Source of the DNA: Sarcocystis neurona | Lineage: Eukaryota > Apicomplexa > Conoidasida > Eucoccidiorida > Sarcocystidae | Direction: 5' to 3' | DNA length: 64,000 bases | Assembly: GCA_000727475.1 (NCBI GenBank) | Contig: KL647315.1 | Location: 696,491-760,490, forward strand | Shown here: positions 57,601 to 64,000 of the stretch, in pieces | How the letters are laid out: every line of letters starts with the position of its first letter | Numbering within the stretch: the stretch's first letter is position 1 | Program-made: the position numbers and the translations under genes | Notes under the pieces: model-generated | What the model saw: the letters and a program-made list of their open reading frames with translations, nothing else | Database searches by the model: none | Told to the model about the DNA's origin: nothing

Positions 57601-58592
57601 CGAGCCGTATTTCCCCACGTTCACATCTTGCCCTCCGGTATTACAGAACTTCTCGCCTCCGCTGGGCCCTCAGGACCGCTTCGAAACAGCAGCAGCAGCT
57701 GCAGCGGCAGCAGCAACAGAAGCGGCAACAGCAGCAGCAACAGGAGGTGCAACAAGACCTGCAACAGCTGCAGCAACTGCAGCAACAACGGCGATAGCAG
57801 CGGCACCCAGGATAGCAGCAACACTGCTACCGAAGGCGTGCGTCTGTGCTGTAGCACTATCTTGGTGTTGCCTTCGCTGCCGCCACAGTCAACGGGCGGC
57901 TGCTGTGGCTCTCGCAGCAGATCCTGTGAAACGGCTGCGGAGCAGACGCTCGATGGCCGTTGCTTGATTAAGCAGTCTTAGCAGCAGCTATAGCAAGACC
58001 CCTCGCAGAGGCAGCAGGACGGCTACCAGCACCAGGAGCAGCAGCAGGATCAGAGTGGAGGCAGCAGGGGTAGGGCCAGCGTCACTCCCAGCTGCTGCAG
58101 AGGGAGAAGTCGGAGCAGCAGCAGCAGAAGGGTAGCCGCAAGGGCGGAAGCACTCGCAGCTGCGGAAGGAGAGGCAGCAGCAACAGGATAGACACACCAG
58201 GAAGAGAAGAAGGGAAAAGGAGCTGAGCACTCGTAGGTGCAGGCCTCAGCGTGCAGCTATTCCGCAGCCGCTGCTTGAACAAAAGCAACTGCAGCACCAG
58301 AGAAAGGTCGGCATGTCGTTGCGGGAGCTAAAAGGCGTGTGTTCGCTGCAGCAGCTACAGGTCTTGCTGGAGCACAGCTACTGCGGCTCACGCAGCAGCA
58401 GCAGCAGCGACGGAGAACAACGGCAGACGGCGGGGCAGCCTCTTCTCACTCCTTTTCACGCCGCTGTAACCTCCTGTGCCAGATCGCACAGGAGGTTAGC
58501 AGCACTTACCTGCTGCTGCTCTTGCTGCTGCTGTTGTTTTTGCTGCTGCTGTCTTTCTTGCTGCCGTTGCTCCCTCTCTTGCTGCTGCCAAA
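54627..58592. other. Region between the giant gene and SMC3
   Basis: Unresolved. Possible minus-strand coding pieces are an ATG at 54878 (MTICGKCSEESYYLAEQ), 55526-55173 (FFRDGSREEKGRRQERGD) and an Ala/Gln/Arg-rich frame at 56546-55671. On the plus strand a long pyrimidine tract ends CTTCTACAG at 55034. These cannot be joined with confidence. An Ala-rich plus frame at 57.66-57.97 kb is equally ambiguous. The region probably also holds the SMC3 promoter. Confidence 0.35.
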
Positions 58593-58680
58593 ATGTATCT
58601 GAAAGCTGTCACTATCAAAGGCTTCAAGACGTACCGCTTTGAGACGCGCATTTCCTTCTCTCCCGGCTACAACTGCATCG
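58593..58680 (+). CDS. SMC3: SMC3 exon 1
   Basis: ATG after GCCAAA, then 29 codons plus one base; donor GTGGGT. It encodes the first beta strands of the ATPase head. Confidence 0.9.
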
Positions 58681-61600
58681 GTGGGTTTGCCTCTCTCCTG
58701 TTTTCCTCCTTCGTCTCTTTGTTTGTTCTCTTCCTCGTCTTCTTCTCGTGCCAGAGAACTGCAGCTGTTGTCGTTCTCCTCTGTTCTACGGAGACTGCGG
58801 CTGCTCCTTGTCGCTGCTTTAGCGACAGCGTCAGCCACTGGCACATCGTCTTGGTTTGCTGCTGCCGGTGCCTGTAGCTGGAACTCCTCGTTTCCGTACC
58901 CCCTCTTTGCTGCTGCTGCCGTTGCTTGTCTCCGGCTACGTAGGAAGACTTCTGCTTCCTCCTCCTCTTCGTGCTGCTGCTGCTGCTGTCTACTCCGCCA
59001 CCACGCCTCAGCTGCTGTTGCTGCTGCTCTCTGCAGGACGTCTGTTCGTCCTGCTGCTCTTGTGGCTGCCAGCAATCTTCTAACAAGTGTCCGTTTCCCT
59101 TCCCACTCTGCCATTGCCAATCTGTACGGACGCTGCTGCTGCTGCTGCAGAGGTACCCCACATGCTACTGACATTGACATCTCTGTTTGTGGGGTGCTGC
59201 TCTGTCTCCTGTTGCTACTAGTGCTTCTTCCGCTTCTTGTCGCTGCGCTTCTCTCGGCCTGTTGATGTTCCCGACGCGCTGGCGGCCTTTGGAGAATTAC
59301 TGCTGCTGCTCTTACGGCACCTTCTTCTGCGTCCGCTGCTACACCTCGTGCCGCTGCTGCTGCTGCTGTGGTCTTGTTGCTGTTGCTGTCCTCTTTACTG
59401 CTGCTGTTGCTTGCTGCACTAACGCTACTGCAGCCTGTGTTCCAGCCGCTTTCTTTGCTTCTACTTCTCTTCACACCGCTGCGTCTTTGGATGCTCTTCT
59501 TCCCCTTCTAGCTTCTGCTACTGCGCTGCTGCTGCTGCTTCTTCGCGCACCCGTGTTCCCGCTGCTTCCCGTGACTGTGCTCTGCTGCTTCTCCTCTTCG
59601 TGCCGCCCTGCCTTCTTTTGATCGGGCCGCCCCTTCCCCGCTCCCTCGGGACGCTGTTTTTAGACCCCTGCTGCTGCTGGCGATTTTCGTCTCCTGCGCC
59701 GCTACAAGCTCTTCAACAGATTTACATACAAATGTGTGGTCCTGCGTATCTTCAGCTGCCTCTTACCTCTACCTTCGCTTCCTTTCCTGCACTGCTGCTG
59801 CCGTTCATCACCCTCCTGCTACTGCTCTTTATCGTGTTGCTAGTGGTGCTGCTGCTCTTCATCGTGCTGCTGCTCTTTATCGTGCTACTGCTCTTCGTCG
59901 TGCTGCTGCTGCTGCTCATCAACCTCCTGCTGCTGTTGCTCTTCACCCTGCTGCTGGTGGTCCTCGTCCTGCTGCTGCTGCTGCTCATCACCCTCCTGCT
60001 GTTGCTGCTCATCACCCTCCTGCTGCGGCTACTGCTCTTTATCATGTCGCTAGCGGAGCTGCTGCTCTTTATCGTGCTGCTGCTGACCCTCATCCTGCTG
60101 CTGCTGCTCATCACCCTCCCGCTGCTGCTCTTCATCCTGCTGCTGGTGGTCCCCGTTCTGCTGCTGCTGCTTATCACCCTGCTGCTGCTGCTCTTCGTCG
60201 TGCTACTGCTCTTTATCGTGCTGCTGCTGCTGCTCTTCACCCTCCCGCTGCTGCTCTTCATCCTGCTGCTGATGGTCCCCGTGCTGCTGCTGCTGCTCAT
60301 CATCCTCCTGCTGCTGCTGCTCTTCACCCTGCTGCTGCTTCTCACCAAGCTACTGCTTGTCTTCGTCGTGATACTGCTGCTGCAGCCGCTAGTCGCCGTG
60401 CTGCTGCTGTTCGTCTTGCTGCTGGTCTTAGTCGTCTTACCGCTGCGGCTGCTCATTTTCGTGGTCCTCCTGCTTCTCACCGTCTTGCTGCTACTGATCT
60501 TCATGGCGCTGCTGCTGCTGCTGGTCTTCGTTGTGCTGCCATTGCTGGTGCTGCGGCTGCTCGTCGCCCTCCTGCCGCTGCTGGTCTTCATCTGCTGCTG
60601 CTGCTGCTCTTCAGTGCGCTAGTGCTGCTGTTGCTTCTGTTGCTCCTCACCGCGTTGCTGCCCCTGCTGGCCACCATCCTCCCGCTGCTGCTGCGTTTCA
60701 TCCTGCTGCTGCTGTTTCTCATTGTCCTGCTGCTGCTGCGGCTGCTCTTCATCTTGCTGTTGCTGCTGCTGGTCCTAATTGTGTGCAGCTGCTGCTGCGC
60801 ATCATCATCTTGCTGGTGCCGCTCCTCACCTTGGTGCTGCTGCTGCTGCCGTTCATCATCCCCCTGTCGCTGTTGTTCTTCATCGTCCTGCTGTTGCTGC
60901 TGCTGTTTATCCTGCTGCTGCTGGCCAACGTGCTGCTGTTGCTGCTGATCCTGTCTTTCTTGCAGTGGGCAGCAATGGAAGCGGCAAGTCAAATATTTTG
61001 TTGGCCGTTGCCTTTGCACTTGGAGAGGGAGGCCACACCGCTGCAGAACGCCGGTTGCTCCTGCATGTGAGAGCCTCGCTGCTGCTGCTGCAGCTCCACG
61101 CTGCTGCCCCTTCGTGGTGCTGCTGTGCTGCAGTCTGCTGCTGCCGTGTGCGGTACGCCTGCTGCTGGAGGCTGCTGCAGCTGCTGTTGCCTTCTGCTGC
61201 CCCGTCGGGATGTGCTGGGGGGACTCCGAGTTGCTGCTGCTGCCGCCTGCTGGTGCTAGGTTTTCTCTTTTGCTGCTGCAGCGCCTGTCTCCCCCTGCTA
61301 CTACAGGCTGCTGCTGTAGTCGCCGCTACTGCTGCTGCTGCTGTGCACGTGGAGGTGGTGGGACTGCTGCTGCTGCGGCTCGATCGCCGTAGACTTGCCT
61401 CTTGCTGCTTTCCTGGTGAGGCTGCGACTCTCTTTCGGCACTGCGCCCCTGCTGCTGCCGCCTTGCTGCTGGGGCTGTTGCTACTGCTGCAGGCCGCTGC
61501 GGCTGCTGCTGGTGCTGCTGAGACTGCTGCTACTGCTGCTGCTGAGGCTGTTGCTTCTGCTGCGGAGGCCGTTGCTGCCGGTGAGGCTGTTGCTGCTGCT

Positions 61601-64000
61601 GCAGAGGCTGTTGCTGCTGCTGCAGAGGCTGTTGCTGCTGGTGATGTTGGTGTGCGGGCGTGCAGGAGGGAGTGAGCGAGCGCGTGGAGGAAGGTAGCGT
61701 GGAAGTCGTTCTTTCGAATTCGGACAGACGTCTCTGCATGGTATAATTATTTGCGTACCGCTTCTATCTGCTCGAATCAACGTCTGTACGCCACCTGCAT
61801 GCAGTTTCACATATATATGTATCTGCTACGTACGTCGGTTCTATTTACACCTGCACCTGTAGACAGAGAGGCTGACACGCTGAACGGTACGTACACGAAT
61901 ATATTTGTGCGTGAAGCTCTGCTCATCCTCTTCAGACACATACCTCCTCGCATATATATATATATGTATCGTATATGAGTCAAATAAATGTACGTATATG
62001 TATACATAGATATATATGTTCAGATGTGCATGCGCGTATGGATAAGTGCGTGGAGACACACGGACAGTAAGAGAAGCAGATGCGTAGAGAGATTCCTCTG
62101 TATATATTTTCTGCGCACATGCATATATTTGTAGAAGGACTTGTACACATCGGTGCCTACGTCTCAGACACACCGGCGTACGTGGATTTGGCCAGAGACA
62201 TGTTACAGAAATCTTTCCTAACGTATAAATATCGATACACATATATATATACATATATATATACAGATACATATATATATACACACACATATGCATATAT
62301 ATATATGTACACAGATATATATATACAGATGTATATACACATACATGTATATATATACATACATGTGTATACATGCACATACACGTATATATATATATAT
62401 GGATAAACACATACACACATATATATATATATGTACAGACAGACACAGAGGAGGGAGTGTATCAAGAATCACTCGTTTATCTATTGAGATCGACAGACTT
62501 GCAAGCAAAGTTATTGTCCTTTCTTTTTCTGTCTGCTGTCTCTCTTTGGTAGATTGTACACATATATATACGTTCCTCCTACGTACGCGTGTATATATAG
62601 ATATATATGTACGAGTTCACACGGGTGTGTGAACTTGCATGCGTATATGTGAAGCAAGGAGATGCATGGGGCCCCCGCGGGTCTGGCAGGTGAAGAGAAG
62701 TGTGTGCCTGTGCCTCGACGCAGAAGTTCCTCCTGTCTGTAAGCCCCGGCTCTGTGCATGCTGCTGCCACACCAAATATTCGAGCGCCCGCCTGCAGACC
62801 GACGCGCATGCATGCGCCTGTCTCGACGCAGAGAAAAGGAGACGGACAGTCCACAACTGCGAACCGAGCAGATTTGCTGCCGGCGTCTCCGCATGAGTCC
62901 CCCACACACCTGTGCAGAACTCACCGAAGAAATATGCCTCTTGCAGCGTGAAGATTGAGGTATATAAATATATGCATATAGGGAGAGAAAGTGGAAGAGG
63001 AAGAGATAGAGGAAGACTGCAGCAGGAAGACTGTACGACTGCTGTCCCCCCCGGGGTGCAGCGCGCTTCTCCTGCTGCTGGCAGCTCGAGAAACTGAAAG
63101 ACTTTCAACAACTCGTCTGACTCACGACGCAAACATGCACCAGTCTTCCTCTATCACTTTCTCTCCCACTTTCTCTCCCACTTTCTCTCCCACTTTCTCT
63201 CCCCACACATATATTTCTCTCTATCTTCTGTTGCCATACCTTCTTCTCTTTGTCGCTCTCACTTCCTCTCCCTATATATATATATATATATATATGTGTA
63301 TCTCCGTCAGTCTTCCTGCTGCAGTCTACCTCTATCTCTTCCTCTCCCACTTTCTCTCCCTATATACATATATATATATATACCTCAATCTTCCTGTCGC
63401 TATACCTTCTATCTCTTTGTTTCTCCCACTTTCTCTCCCAATACATATATACATATCTGTGCGTCAGTCTTTTTGTTGCTATATCTTCTCTCCCTCTATT
63501 AGTCTGTCAGTTTCCGTACACATGCGTCTCTTTCAGTCTCACTGTCTCTCGCCCCTTCTTTGCCTGCGACTCGTTTTCTGTCTGACTTGCTGCCCTCTCT
63601 GTAAATGTGTGGACGTGTGTGTGTCTCCCTCAGTCTCTCCGTGGAGGCCTTTTCCGTCTCTTCTTCACTCTGTCTCTCTGCCTGTTTCTCTTAATCTTCC
63701 TCGCTCGTTCTCTCTCTCCTTGCATGCATGCACATATATGCATGTGTCTCCTCTCAGTCTCTCTGGCCCTATCTTCGTCTCCTCTCTGTCTGTGAATCCT
63801 CTTCCAGTCACGCACTTTCTCGCCCTCTCCCCCTCTCTCTCAAACTATACTTCCCTCTATCTATAAATCTATCTGCTCCTACCAGTCTTCCTCTCTTTTC
63901 CTCGATCCCACTCTCTCTGTGTCTCCCTGTGTCTCGCTGTTTCCCTATCTCTGTCTCCCCGTCTCTCCCTGTCTCCCTGCCACTCCCTGTCTCCCTGCCT
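58593..64000 (+). CDS. SMC3: SMC3 cohesin subunit, 5' part (continues past the right edge)
   Basis: SMC3 pairs with SMC1 in cohesin, which holds sister chromatids together in the nucleus. The exons give [29 protein letters not shown], then [52 protein letters not shown] and probably [10 protein letters not shown]. This matches the SMC3 N-terminus in order: MYIKxVxIxGFKTY, a Walker A box (residues 31-38), the RRxLLHEG motif, and the strand with FxNSDxR. Condensin and SMC1 subunits lack the LLHEG and NSDxR pattern. Introns of 2,285, 599 and about 1,131 bp separate exons of 75-101 nt. The window ends inside a later intron, so the hinge, coiled coils and Walker B are not seen. Confidence 0.88.
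58681..60965 (+). other. SMC3 intron 1
   Basis: 2.3 kb of CTG-rich sequence between GTGGGT and CTTGCAG. Because CTG triplets contain no stop in any frame, it is open for hundreds of codons on both strands, but it interrupts a conserved protein and must be spliced out. Confidence 0.9.
59810..60945 (+). repeat. Triplet-based minisatellite in SMC3 intron 1
   Basis: Imperfect units built from CTGCTGCTGCTCATCACCCTC and CTGCTGCTCTTCATCGTG-type elements recur for about 1.1 kb, all in multiples of three. Confidence 0.85.
60966..61066 (+). CDS. SMC3: SMC3 exon 2 (Walker A)
   Basis: The acceptor TCTTTCTTGCAG completes Val across the junction, then GSNGSGKS, the ATP-binding P-loop. It ends ERRLLLH before GTGAGA. 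Confidence 0.92.
61595..61641 (+). repeat. Short tandem repeat, 21 bp unit
   Basis: GCAGAGGCTGTTGCTGCTGCT-type units repeat directly in SMC3 intron 2, with diverged copies to either side. Confidence 0.7.
61666..61740 (+). CDS. SMC3: SMC3 exon 3
   Basis: The acceptor GGGCGTGCAG is followed by [25 protein letters not shown] (25 codons, phase 0). EG continues LLHEG and SNSDRR matches the family FDNSDNR. Donor GTATAA. Confidence 0.82.
61741..62871 (+). other. SMC3 intron 3
   Basis: Contains long TA/CA-rich imperfect repeats, densest at 62.23-62.44 kb, which give Ile/Tyr-rich pseudo-frames. No other coding signal. Confidence 0.6.
62872..62947 (+). CDS. SMC3: SMC3 exon 4 (tentative)
   Basis: Reading [25 protein letters not shown] before donor [17 protein letters not shown] fits the family stretch before the VIGxKKD motif. 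The acceptor GAGCAG at 62871 keeps phase 0 but has a poor pyrimidine tract. The better-looking acceptor CTGTGCAG at 62917 would need a different exon 3 end. Confidence 0.4.
62977..63364. repeat. Inverted repeat pair with about 57 bp arms
   Basis: The left arm 62977-63033 and right arm 63308-63364 are reverse complements with about two differences plus one single-base indel. They are separated by about 274 bp and lie in the SMC3 intron after exon 4. Confidence 0.8.
63156..63204 (+). repeat. 12 bp tandem repeat
   Basis: CACTTTCTCTCC occurs four times in direct succession. The same 12-mer recurs singly at about 63348 and 63428 within a loose larger repeat. Confidence 0.9.

Larger units (their letters stand above)
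62948..64000 (+). other. SMC3 intron 4 (incomplete)
   Basis: Pyrimidine-rich (CTCTCTC, TTCTCTCC) sequence with TATA islands runs to the window edge. No further SMC3 exon could be identified before position 64000. Confidence 0.55.

Noticed and set aside
57425..57981. Ala-rich plus-strand ORFs upstream of SMC3
   Set aside because: They overlap in two frames, rest on a CAG tract and could equally be intron of a minus-strand gene.
59600..60948. Long plus-strand ORFs of 340 and 404 codons (Leu-rich and Ala/His-rich)
   Set aside because: They lie inside SMC3 intron 1 and arise because CTG-type triplets contain no stop codon in any frame.
61807..62508. Ile/Tyr/Val-rich ORFs of about 100-200 codons on both strands
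   Set aside because: Produced by alternating TA and CA repeats in SMC3 intron 3. The same artefact occurs at 17.5, 23.2, 37.0 and 41.2 kb.

Overview
The window looks like nuclear DNA of a coccidian apicomplexan, most likely Eimeria. This rests on three things: a coccidian-type beta-tubulin, very dense CAG/CTG triplet tracts giving Ala, Gln and Ser runs in proteins, and genes cut into short exons separated by kilobase introns full of (TA)n, (CA)n and CTG repeats. There is no operon-like packing, no prokaryotic signal and no recognisable mobile element, tRNA, rRNA or CRISPR array. Gene models below were built by eye from exon conservation, splice sites and reading-phase agreement. Ends marked as inferred are inferences.

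Layout. 0.3-4.6 kb (+): an eight-exon gene for a 283-residue protein of three divergent ubiquitin-like (beta-grasp) domains, followed by a possible further ubiquitin-like fragment at 5.0-5.5 kb. 7.0-15.9 kb (-): complete four-exon beta-tubulin (448 aa) with a 5.2 kb first intron. 15.9-21.9 kb: mostly non-coding, with one phase-consistent chain of short candidate exons at 19.3-19.8 kb (+). 21.9-27.5 kb (-): three-exon monoglyceride-lipase-like alpha/beta hydrolase with a full Ser-Asp-His triad and a long Ala/Glu-rich tail. 28-36 kb: weakly supported material, including an Ala-rich candidate on the minus strand and a possible KH-motif gene at 32.4-34.2 kb (-). 36.2-39.2 kb (-): two-exon protein ending in a Myb domain with a telobox-like LKDKW motif. 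41.6-54.6 kb (-): a giant low-complexity protein (at least about 3,600 aa) of unknown function. 58.6 kb to beyond the right edge (+): the 5' exons of the cohesin subunit SMC3.

The genes are ordinary eukaryotic housekeeping or chromosome-biology neighbours (microtubules, cohesin, possible telomere binding, lipid hydrolysis) and no shared pathway is evident. The most general pattern is that triplet repeats lie as CAG on the sense strand in exons but as CTG on the sense strand in introns, for genes on both strands. This distinguishes real exons from the many stop-free repeat ORFs. The most novel objects are the giant repeat protein, the telobox-Myb protein and the three-domain ubiquitin-like protein.
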